The notes under the pieces are model-generated. The model was not told the DNA's origin, did not search any database, and saw only the letters and a list, made by a program, of their open reading frames with translations. Positions 13,267 to 22,477 of a stretch of 64,000 bases of DNA are shown piece by piece (position 1 is the first letter of the stretch; every line of letters begins with the position of its first letter). A program made the position numbers and the translations under genes. This DNA comes from Diaporthe sp. PMI_573 (Eukaryota > Ascomycota > Sordariomycetes > Diaporthales > Diaporthaceae), in contig JAJTUP010000036.1 of NCBI GenBank assembly GCA_021399435.1, forward strand, positions 496,001-560,000. Direction: 5' to 3'.

Positions 13267-14780
13267 AGAGGGCACACTCGCTGGTTCCCTGCAGGTCTCT
13301 CTCTGTCTTCCTCCCTCTTGCTCGTGTACAGCCTGACATCACAGTCTCGTCACCGGGCAAGAGCAACGTGGTGAACAGTGCCCGCAGTCGAGAAAACACC
13401 TGAATCCTCTCTGGCGTCGGGGACTTCAAATAGCGAAATGTCCTTACGAAGGCTGTCGCAGTTTGAGCAAGCAGGAATCAGAGTTAATTTTTAGGAAGCC
13501 TTGTCTGTTACATTACCCTTCTTCTTTCCTCGGGGAAATTCCTTGAGGAAAGAGAGTCTACTGACACGTTGGCCATACTCTTCACAGTACCAATGGTTCC
13601 CGTCAACACTCGGTTCTCTCGGCACGATCATCCACGCCCACGGGGGATAAGCCCTTCTATCCCTGGCCACTGGCCTTGGAGGCACCTGCGAATTTGAGAC
13701 CATCCAGACCAGCTCCCATCGGGTTCATTATTGCCGACAGCTGCATTTAGGCAATTGCTGCAGCTGTCGGCAGTGGTAGCTATTCCAGAGGCGTCCTCGG
13801 TCGGGCGCAGTCGGTCGGGCCGCGCGGCTGTGAGACTTGGGCTTGTGGTGAACTGCCCGTCGACCTACAATGCGTGTGCCCACCATCCTTTGATGCTCCA
13901 TGAACGGGCATTTCCTGTGCATCCTGGTGGGGTAGTCAACCCCAGTGAAGTTCAGCCTTGTGCCATCGAAGCGCAGAGATGACTCCATGCAGGCGATGTG
14001 GACTATCCACTGTGTGCAGGGGCCTTAAATGGATGTGAGCGTGAGACGCGTTCTCGCGTCTGATAGACCCACAGTGGTGTGCGTGTAGAGACCCTGCGGT
14101 GCGAGGTGCTCCTGAGGCCATCTCTGTGGCGCAACATATTCGCTCAGCTGGAGCTCCACGGGTCAAGCTTACTGCTGTCTTCCTCGGGCCGCCGGAGCTC
14201 TCTGAGACTTGTCTCTTTCGCTCCATCTCAAGGCCCGAAATTCCCCATTCCACCTCTCTGCTAGATGGTCGTCGCCATGCCACTTGTGATGACGGAGCTT
14301 CGTAAACTTTGCTGGGGTAACCTAGCTTGTGGGTGGACCCACGCATGGCCCCATGGCCCGCCGTCAGAGCGGAGCCTTTGCCGTAGACGTGCTGCCCGTC
14401 GTCTACTACCTCCCTAGTAGGTTCCTAGTATGATTTAGAAGGCCCAAGGCTAGGACGGTAGTTGACAGCCCGGTCTTTCGACAGACAACGCGGCCGCATG
14501 CTCAATGAGTAGTTCCACTGCTCTGGAAATGGTCACCTTAGCATCTTATCATTTTCGTCAATTCAAGGAGTCTTCTGTGTCTCGTTAGGATTGACAGAGG
14601 TAACGTTTAGGATGGCTCGCAAGATGTTGTAGCATTCATGAATGGTGAACAGGGACCTGCCAGGATAAATGCTGTAGTCAAATAGGTATGGAGGCTCAGA
14701 GTGTTCACCACCACGACCTGAAAATTATTGTGCGAACTTTTCCTCAGCCGAACTTTGCAACCTCACAGCAAGTCGAGACG

Positions 14781-14970
14781 CTATTGGGAGGCGTGAGGTT
14801 ATCCCACATGATACATCCTAAAGGGTATTTATTACCTTACCTATGGGAGGTTGTCTCAAGACATCATCCCACAGTGCATTAGCCCAAAGCATGGGACTGT
14901 CATTCTATAGGATGTTGTCATATAGGAGCTTGGACTTGAGAAGGTAATGCTATAGGACTTTATCTCACAT
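14781..14970. repeat. Decayed 15-bp minisatellite (TAGGAGGTTATCCCA family)
   Basis: Diverged units are recognisable on the plus strand, including GAGGTTATCCCA (near 14795), CTATGGGAGGTTGTCTCA, TATAGGATGTTGTCA, TATAGGAGCTTGGACTT and TATAGGACTTTATCTCA (ending near 14967). Spacing is about 14-18 bp. They match the better-preserved array at 57668-57865 and the intronic copy at 19922-19980. The tract ends about 320 bp upstream of the POP3 start codon. Boundaries are approximate. Confidence 0.6.
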
Positions 14971-15292
14971 CCCACATGAGGCCATTATATACAAGGTGAA
15001 GAAGGGGTCTATACTTGTTGAGCTGAACTAGAATTGCATGTGTCGGCTGTTTGTGCACTCCAAAACGCCCTAATTGGAATTCCACCAAACGATGGGGCGA
15101 GGCTCTAGTAGCTACTTAGTAAGGAGCCCTAACCCTAGTTGTGTCGGCGGGCCATTTGTGTTGAGATTGAGGCCGTTCTTCCAAGTATTTTCGCAGCTGC
15201 CCAACAGATGTTTCTGCACCGCGGCGACACAACGCTGGGGGAAAAAAGCAAAAGGTCTCTGAGTCTGGCCGGATCGGCTGCAGAAATTTAGC

Positions 15293-16168
15293 ATGGAGAA
15301 GACCAGACTTGTGTATCAGCTTGACACGCCATACTCCAGCGCGCAATGGTGGGTAAATCCCTTCAACCACACTCATCTCTCGATCCTGTCAGTCACCCCG
15401 GTCTAACGATCCACGTAGGCCAGAAATCACCCAACAAGATCAAGATGCGATGCTGGATCTCCTGTGCAGGTATGTGTGCTCACTCCCCCGTGGCCTGTAG
15501 CTACAAGCAGCCATATCTCCCTGACCACACATGGCGGACCGCTGCTGACGGACGGGTCACCCCGTAGCCTCCTGTCTCCGATATGCCAGTATCGAAATTC
15601 GTACCTTCGTCCTTCCAAAGGCAAAAAGGCCGAGGCTAGGAAGAGAAAGCGTGACCAGTCAGACGAGGCCCAGGCCCAGGCGCCTGTGCCACCACCGCCA
15701 GTTGTGGCGAGCTCCGTGGACGTGGGCTTGACCAACATCACCAGAAATCTTGCGGCTTCCTCTCCTAAAGCACAGGCTGGAGCAGACGAAATTGGTGACC
15801 ACGACCGTTGCTCTCCATATGCAGTAATCTTCGTGGTCAGGTCAGGCACGCCGTCCACGTTTTTCAGCCATCTCCCGCAGATGGTCGCCGCGGCGTCCCG
15901 CCAGCAGGAGGAACCAATTCGCCTCGTTGGGTTCTCCAAGTCATGTGAAGAGAAATTGAGCTCATGCCTTGGTATTCCCAGGGTGTCCAGTGTTGCTTTG
16001 CGGGCCGGGGCAAGTGGCCAGTTGAAAGCACTTGTAGACCTTGTGCGCAAACAGGTGGCTCCAGTTGAGGCTCAGTGGATGGAGGATGGACGCAAAGGCG
16101 AGTACCGTGAGACCAAGATCAATTCAATACAGGCACCCATAGGTGCAAAACGTCAGAAGAAAGCGTGA
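15293..16168 (+). CDS. POP3: RNase P/MRP protein subunit POP3
   Basis: Protein subunit of the nuclear RNase P and RNase MRP ribonucleoproteins, which process pre-tRNA and pre-rRNA. Exons: 15293-15348, 15419-15469, 15568-16168 (708 nt, 235 aa). The two 5' exons are only 56 and 51 nt and were placed by GT...AG ends with CTAAC and CTGAC branch sites. They restore the characteristic N-terminus LDTPYSSAQWPEITQQDQ and the block CQYRNSYLRPSKGKK. The third exon carries a basic-acidic linker, then VDVGLTNITRNLA, YAVIFVVRSG, HLPQMVAAAS, and the family signature EEPIRLVGFSKSCEEKLS followed by LGIPRVSSVAL. The C-terminus is basic. It is convergent with the next gene downstream. Without the two short exons the start would be badly misplaced. 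Confidence 0.9.
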
Positions 16169-16814
16169 GCTTTGGTAGCACACGAGGAGAACACTACTAG
16201 AGACGATTGAGATGAATATAGCACTACGATGCGCAGGCACTGAGGTCAGTATTCTCCTCGGATGAGTGATCGCTGGCGTTGACACACTGTCTCTAGGTGG
16301 TCCAGTCGATCTTTGCTGGTCTGAAGTTAGCAAAGCGTCACCAGACAGTAAAGAGACCTTGTACGTTCCGTTACCTTCTGTGTCACGAGTCCACAGATCT
16401 GGAAAGACTCCCACGAAAACTGGATGCCCTGGTGAAGATGGCATTTTATTACAGCTGCCTAAAAGCATGTGGTCGTGGAATGTCAGAATGTTGGCCATTC
16501 CACCTCTGTCCGTGTCAACCTAGGGATGAACTGAAACATTGTACCCCGAACTGTCTGCAAAAAAGTGGAAATGAGACTTCCACATGAGGCATCTCTGACT
16601 CCCTCGGCCTAGAATCGCCCAAGATGCTCCCAATTGACCCTTGGTCTCTCCAGGAACATACCATAGACATTAGACTACTCGTGATTGTTCATTACCGTCC
16701 ACTGACTCAACCCCTTTGGGAAACCATCAAATACCCGACGCTTTTGACCCATCCTCGAAGATCCTGTTGCACTGCGCACATTGCAGCGTGACCACCATGC
16801 TCTGCCTTAGGTCA
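16169..16814. other. Convergent intergenic spacer
   Basis: This is the 3' flank of POP3 (plus) and of the 372-aa disordered protein gene (minus). It is 646 bp of ordinary sequence. No convincing frame, repeat or RNA gene was seen. Confidence 0.6.
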
Positions 16815-17933
16815 CTACGACTTACGGCGCATGAACTGGCTGTTGTACCAATCCTTGAACGCCGAATCGTTGAAAATTCCACCCTGGTCGCTGACAGACT
16901 GCGCAGAGGTTGCACTGTGGCCGAGCTCAGCCGAGGGGCCAGCATTGGTACCAGATGTCTGGTCGGGTGCAACAGCGCGGCCAGCAGGCTGCACAGAAGT
17001 GGCTCCCTGAGAAGCGGCCGAAGACTTGACGGTATCCTGGCCGAGGTGCCGAGACTCACTGGTGAACGGCTTTGCAGTCTGGGCCGCAGTCTGCACACCA
17101 GCAGGCTGGGTCGCTGGACTGGCAGGAGTGGGCTGGGTCTCAGAAGCGTTCTTGGTCTTGACGGACAACGCCTTGTACTCCGCAGAGAGGTCAGACAGCC
17201 AGTCTTCGCTGCGATATACTGGCTCGAGGGTTGACGGATCTGGATACTTGGGGCTTATCGGAGACGGAGACGCAGGGAACGCATCTGATGCCCATTTCGA
17301 GCCAAGCAGGCCCTTGCTGGCTTTGGGCATCTCAGGGGTGTCAAGAGTAGCCTCGGAAAATGAGAAAGAAAAGCTCTGTCCCTTGTTCGCAGTAGCGCCA
17401 GTCTTGCCAGCATCGGTGGACGCATAGACAGGAGCAGCCGGCGCGGAAACCCTTGGAGAAGTCTGTTTGGAAGGTGCGACTCTGTCAACGTTCCTGCCAC
17501 CTGAGCTACTGACGGGTTTGAGACCGTGGCTTACCGAAGTTGCCCACCGGGAGCCGACAAGCCCACGGCCGGTAGATTGCGCGGCTGCCTTGTTATCTTG
17601 GGGCACGTCAGGGTTGGGATCAACCTGCATAGGTTCAGAGTCGTCCACCGGCCTGGAGTCGGGCTTCTGAGTGGCAGGCATGGTTGGGATTTGAGGAGCT
17701 GGAGAGGGGGCGTGGCTCGGGCGACCGAAAAACTGTTCGGGAGTCGCGAGGTTGTGCGCAACAGGTTTCCGAGAAGCACCTCGAGAGGTTCCAGCAGCAG
17801 CGCGGTCACCAGAACCATAAGCACCAGGCCTTTGGCCGGAGGTATGACTGTGGCCATGACGATCTTTGGCGCGACTGACGTCCTTCTGGAACGCCAGCGC
17901 TTCTGCCAGCATTTCCTCTCTAGTGGGCGTCAT
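16815..17933 (-). CDS. Intrinsically disordered protein with repeated GL-GS-WA motif
   Basis: A single exon of 372 aa. I chose the ATG at 17933 because it sits in a good context (AACAACATG) and the frame upstream encodes only low-complexity sequence from the CT/CA repeat. The protein is rich in Ser, Ala, Pro and Thr and looks disordered. It contains two copies of a short motif: GLVGSRWATS near residue 130 and GLLGSKWASD near residue 215. An N-terminal helix (TREEMLAEALAFQKDVSRAK) and a C-terminal segment ending FKDWYNSQFMRRKS look ordered. No enzyme domain, signal peptide or membrane segment is present. I recall similar G-L-x-x-S-R/K-W-A motifs in other disordered fungal proteins, but no function can be assigned. 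Confidence 0.75.
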   Translation of the reverse strand: MTPTREEMLAEALAFQKDVSRAKDRHGHSHTSGQRPGAYGSGDRAAAGTSRGASRKPVAHNLATPEQFFGRPSHAPSPAPQIPTMPATQKPDSRPVDDSEPMQVDPNPDVPQDNKAAAQSTGRGLVGSRWATSVSHGLKPVSSSGGRNVDRVAPSKQTSPRVSAPAAPVYASTDAGKTGATANKGQSFSFSFSEATLDTPEMPKASKGLLGSKWASDAFPASPSPISPKYPDPSTLEPVYRSEDWLSDLSAEYKALSVKTKNASETQPTPASPATQPAGVQTAAQTAKPFTSESRHLGQDTVKSSAASQGATSVQPAGRAVAPDQTSGTNAGPSAELGHSATSAQSVSDQGGIFNDSAFKDWYNSQFMRRKS

Positions 17934-18088
17934 GTTGTTTCTGCCGTCCGTGACGTGTGGTGAAAGGTGGTGACGCAGAGTTTTTGTAGAACAAACGAAA
18001 GGGTGAGAGACAGGAGACGGTTTCTCGAGACGCGATGCGAAGACAAGAGTTGGTGTTTTTGTTTGCAAACTGGGCTGGACAAGAAAGG

Positions 18089-18134
<46 letters not shown>

Positions 18135-18730
18135 TGTGTGTGTGTCAGACCCGCTTTGCAGCATGAAAGGAAGTGCGAAGCCTCTGCTGTGTGTTGCGAG
18201 GGACCACTGCCGTATCTGGTTCAAGGCAGCCACGTCAGGTCTGGGAAGGAGACGCCGCCCTGCTTGCTTGCTTTCTAGCAAGCAGTTGGGGAATCAAGGT
18301 GGAAGGAGCTGGGGAGATGCACCAAGTCCATGGACACGGCAAACGACCGTTGGCGAGGAAAGAAAAAGAGATGGACAAGTCGATTTGGAGGACAAAAGCA
18401 CGGAGTGGTTTGGAAAATGCGCAATGAAAGAGCTTAGTACGAGGAAAGGCGGTCCCACGGACACAATTCCTATGGCTGTGGTTCCTTCATGCTTAGAGGA
18501 GTCAAAGGCGAGCAGTCCACGCCTGATCTTGTGCCCTAGTATTGACTTGGAATGAACGATTGGGAAACAAAGTGGCTTGATGTGATGGTCTCCCATGATG
18601 CAAAGACTCCTGCCAAGTGCGAATCGCTGGAGCAACAAGAGTCGGATCTCGCCTAGCCATTCTACAGATATATATTCTAATTTGAAGTGATTTGAGTTCC
18701 TGACAACCAGCGCCGCGCTCCTTTACCGTC
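17934..18730. other. Spacer between two minus-strand genes, with a microsatellite
   Basis: This is the 5' flank of the disordered-protein gene and the 3' flank of the NADH dehydrogenase gene. Apart from the AG/TG microsatellite at 18093-18144, it shows no gene or structured element. Confidence 0.6.
18093..18144. repeat. Compound microsatellite (AG)20(TG)6
   Basis: About 20 AG units are followed directly by about six TG units. It lies 160-210 bp upstream of the ATG at 17933. Read in the sense direction of that gene it is (CA)n(CT)n, as in the pyrimidine-rich leaders common in fungi. Confidence 0.95.
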
Positions 18731-20862
18731 TCAGAATCTAGAGATGTCCCGGCCGAAGACCCAAGACACAAACCACTGCAAAACCATCATGTCAGTCTCT
18801 AGTCGCGCAGACGAGCCAGACCTGGTTCATCTTTCCTTTTTTAAAAAAAAAGAGGGCGGGAGAACGGTAGACTCAGACTCACATATACGGGAATCAACAG
18901 CTTATTCTTCCAGCTCATGGACTTCGTAAGGTACGCTCCTCGCCACAAGACCCAGGCCATAAAGCCAGTCAGGTCCCCGGAACTCCCCTGGAAGAGCGCT
19001 TTCCACTGCATAAAGGGTCTCGTTAGTATGTCCGAAAGACTCTCATGGTTTCCTTGTTGCATGTGTGGAAGAATTGGGTATGCCTACGTTGCCCAGATAT
19101 GTCATCGTCCCAAGGTTGCGGAACGCGAACGGCTTCCCCTCCTCTAATGTCCCCTTGTTCAGCGCCTTGGCCAGGTAGGCCGCCTCCTGCGACGCCACCT
19201 GAGCCGTCTTGGGCAGCGTGGGCTGGTCCGCGATGACGGCGCAGTCACCGATGACGAAGACGTCGTTGAGAATCTGCGACTGCAGGCCTACGGCCGCACT
19301 GCCGCCCGCCGCCCCTCCGACAGGGGCGGCGGCGGTGTTGTCCTTGTTTAGGGCGCTGGCGTCGGCCAGCCGCGCGCGGAAACGGTCGTCGGTGATGACG
19401 CCGCCTGTCTTGCCGTCCTTCTCGAGCCTGAGCGAGCGCGGCGCCTCCTGGCCCTCCACGGGGTGCGGGGCCGAGAGTGTCTTGCTCATGAGCCTCTCGA
19501 TCAGGGGGTTCTGCATCAGCCCCGTGCTCCATACCACGATGCCCGCGCCGACCTCCTCGTCGCCGTACTCCTTGATCTTGATCTTGAGCCCGCCCGTGCT
19601 GTCCGTGTCTGGACGCACGCGCTGGATGCTGTGGGCGGTCTTGATCTCGATGTTCTGCTTCTGGATGGTCCCCATGGCGTAGGAGGCGAGAGCCTGATCA
19701 AACATGGGCAGGATCTTGGGCGCGATGTCGTATACTGTGATCCTTACGTAGGGCATCAGGTCAGGATATATCTTGGAGAGGTCGTCGTGGATGAGATCGT
19801 GGAGTTCGGCTACATATACAAAGTCAGCAACCGCCAAGAAAGGGCCTCGCGAGGACAGGTGCGTAGCTGCAGCCCGAGCTTTGTCTCACAAGCTGAAGCC
19901 CAACGAGCAACTACTTAAGCAAAGAATGACCTCCCAAAGGATAGCCTCCTATTGGATAGCCTCCTATGGGATAACTCTCCAGCAAGTAAAGTCTGAGGGT
20001 ACAGCATGGACTTTTCTGGAAACGGCTCTAGTCTCTGAAAGCTGCTTACCTGCAAATTCTATGCCAGTAGGCCCACCTCCCACAACAGCGAAGTGAAGCA
20101 ATTTACGACGGTTTTCTTCGGCTGTTTTGCCATGTCAGAAGTGCCGTTTTTGAGATATCTTGAAAGCATAGTCAAGGCTTTACTTACAGATGGTCGGACT
20201 CGAGCACTGCTCAAATAGAGACAACACTCTCAAGCGGATCCTCCTCGCGTCACCAATATCTCTTAAGAAATGTGCATGTTGCCTCACTCCCTCGATGCCA
20301 AACGTCTGGCTGTATGCGCCAACAGCGATGACGAGCTTGTCATAACCGACATCCATCACCGGACCCTTGGGTATTTGAGGCGGCTCGACCTGGATCTCAC
20401 TGCTCTTGGGGTCTTTCCTTGGGGGCGGCAGGATTGTCTGGCTGGAAAGGTCATCTGCCTGGTTCTCCTCCACGCGTATGACCTTGCGCGAGAAGTCTAT
20501 GTCATCCGCCCACCCCTGACGGAACTCGACATCTCCGAGTCTGCGGACTGATTCCAGGGTAGTCCTGAACTCGAGCGTACCGACGGACGTTGAGGCCAAA
20601 AGGGGTGTGAAGACGAAATAGGAACGAGGTGAGATTATAATTCTTTCATATTTTGCGGGGTCAAGTGTCCTCGCAAAAGCGTAACCCGCCCATCCTGTTC
20701 ACAGCGTCAGCTATGGATTTGTGAGAAGACTTAGACAAGAGCAACTGGACTGGACTGACCGGATCCTAGGATTGCTATTCTCTCCCTTTTCTTGCCTGCA
20801 CGACCTGTTAGCCGGCGTATGCCGTTGACGATGAGCGCGCGCAGCCCTGGACCGCCGGCCAT
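18731..20862 (-). CDS. Alternative (type II) NADH:ubiquinone oxidoreductase, mitochondrial
   Basis: Single-subunit, non-proton-pumping flavoprotein that passes electrons from NADH to ubiquinone at the mitochondrial inner membrane. Exons (descending): 20862-20760, 20694-20188, 20121-20050, 19809-19088, 19005-18883, 18775-18731 (1572 nt, 523 aa). The N-terminus is Arg-rich without acidic residues up to residue 26, like a mitochondrial presequence. The FAD-binding motif GSGWAG is at residues 33-38 and the NADH-binding motif GGGPTG at 218-223. SPRSYFVFTPLLASTSVGT and VFVIGDCA are family signatures. The C-terminus WKNKLLIPVYWFVSWVFGRD matches the membrane-anchoring end of the family and was recovered from a 45-nt last exon. 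No EF-hand is visible. Intron 3 is 240 bp, against 65-107 bp for the others, and contains a minisatellite. Whether the enzyme faces matrix or intermembrane space cannot be decided here. Confidence 0.93.
19922..19980 (-). repeat. 15-bp minisatellite inside NADH dehydrogenase intron 3
   Basis: Read on the minus strand the units are GGAGAGTTATCCCA, TAGGAGGCTATCCAA, TAGGAGGCTATCCTT and TGGGAGGTCATTCTT. They match the consensus TAGGAGGTTATCCCA of the array at 57668-57865. The units lie wholly inside the 240-bp intron and help explain its unusual length. Confidence 0.85.
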
Positions 20863-22477
20863 GCTTGAGGTGACTTGAATCCCATGATCTCCTGGTCAAA
20901 CCAAGGCTATGCAGCTCGAATTTATTTGAGATCAAATGTGAGATACTAAGATTCGGTCACCGAGGGACAGACTACCTGTCCGGGCTTATTTTCACGAGCC
21001 CTATGGAAGTTGTCCGACCTGAGGCTCACCCGGGGCCCACACCAGTGCTTCTCTACGATATAAGGAGTGCGACGCACCTTTTTCTGACTTGACGCTTGTC
21101 GCGAAGCACCGAGCACACTGCCTCCTCCTGCTGATAGACAGCGCGCTCTGTGTAACCAGCTTACTAGTCGGTGATTTGGCGAGGCTGGACGCCATCTTGG
21201 ATTTGGTTTCGTTTTCGTGGGGACTGGGCGAGCCGGGGACCGGTATGGGGATCTACGACGAATTCGACGTTGTTCCATCTTTCAGCGAGCTCGCTGTTTG
21301 CCTCTAGAGCGAGCCTGGCAACTCTTAAGAAGGGATCTGATTTTTGGTGTCGTTGGTGTGACGTTATCCCGGGCCGGACAACGGACTCCGCTACTGGCCC
21401 CGAGCGTCCCGGGTGTCAGAGGGTCTTACACATCTTTCAAAGGGCCAATCTGGACAGTAATCATCTCTTACCAACCATGATATACATGGCATGCTCACCC
21501 GGAGCTTGTGCTCTGGGTTCTCGCTTGTCGAGTAGAAATGAAGTGGATATACTCCATGCGGCGAATATCGGAACCAGAAGCGGCGAGGCCCACTTGAGGC
21601 GGACGGGGACGGACACATGGGAATGCGGTCGGCCGGGCGTGCGGCCGGGACCAGGAGGTCCTAACTAATTTGGGCGTCTCTGATCCCGTTTGTCGGAATC
21701 ACCTATCCACTTCACCAAAATTGATCCCGCTGTACAATTGGCAGCTGTACGGCATCACAGCTCGAACCCCCGGAATCACTGGCTGGCTGAGACCGTGTAG
21801 GATGTGCCAATGAGCATGGGCGGCACTCCTTTGGCAACATCGATAAGACGGCTTGTAATCCGCCAGATGACCTTCCTGCCAGCGACTCCTTGAGGGGCAA
21901 CGAGTGCGACCAGGGTGCTACACATGTATTTCACGCCGACATGCTTCATGTGGGGGTCAATGATTGCACAATTGATCAACCCAGGCCTAATTGTGCATCT
22001 GAGCGTATAGTAGAAGCCATATTACATCGACGTAGGCGAACTCAATCCATGGTAATGATGTCACATTGCCAGCCTGCACGAAACCTTTGACGAATTGCTG
22101 TGAATGCATATCCAATGCTCGCGTAAATTTATCGACGGACGTTTGAGTCCCGCCTGGGACTTGTGGTCATGGAGCTAAGATTACAGCACCCAAGGGCTTC
22201 AGCCTCTTCGCGAGTTTCCGGAAGGCCCAAAATTCCACCGACGGGTCTCCCGCTGGTGCCCACCGTCTCCGGAACAGCCGGGCAATGTCTACTCAAGATC
22301 AACATGGGAAATAAACCAAGGTGGGCATCAACGTCTCCGTAGAATTCAGTCGATGGTGAATGATTCCCCTCTGGCCCGCTACAGTCCTTGCATCGATGTA
22401 TACCGTCCGTGCAATTACTTTTTTTGTTGTGGGTTACAGACCATGCCCACTGTCCATGTACTCCTCTATCAACCCCT
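20863..22477. other. Intergenic region, about 1.6 kb
   Basis: This is the 5' flank of the NADH dehydrogenase gene and the 3' flank of UTP10. A plus-strand frame at 21171-21668 is unremarkable in sequence and has no recognisable peptide. No repeat of note or RNA gene was seen. Confidence 0.55.

Larger units (their letters stand above)
12222..15292. other. Intergenic region between the hydrolase and POP3, about 3 kb
   Basis: The divergent 5' flanks of the ubiquitin hydrolase (minus) and POP3 (plus) lie here. I see no gene: the open frames are short and peptides unrecognisable. The tract has a TGATGC/TGGTGC trinucleotide run at 12900-12932, a T-run at 13012-13022, an 8-bp tandem repeat at 13243-13266, and a decayed 15-bp minisatellite at 14781-14970. 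Three kilobases is long for a promoter interval in this gene-dense context. Confidence 0.6.

Noticed and set aside
15464..15567. Start of POP3 at the first ATG of the long frame (15464)
   Set aside because: That segment is intron 2. The spliced upstream exons give the conserved POP3 N-terminus instead.
17934..18281. N-terminal extension of the disordered protein through the AG/TG repeat
   Set aside because: The extra residues are translations of the microsatellite (Ser-Leu repeats) and other leader sequence. The ATG at 17933 has a good context.
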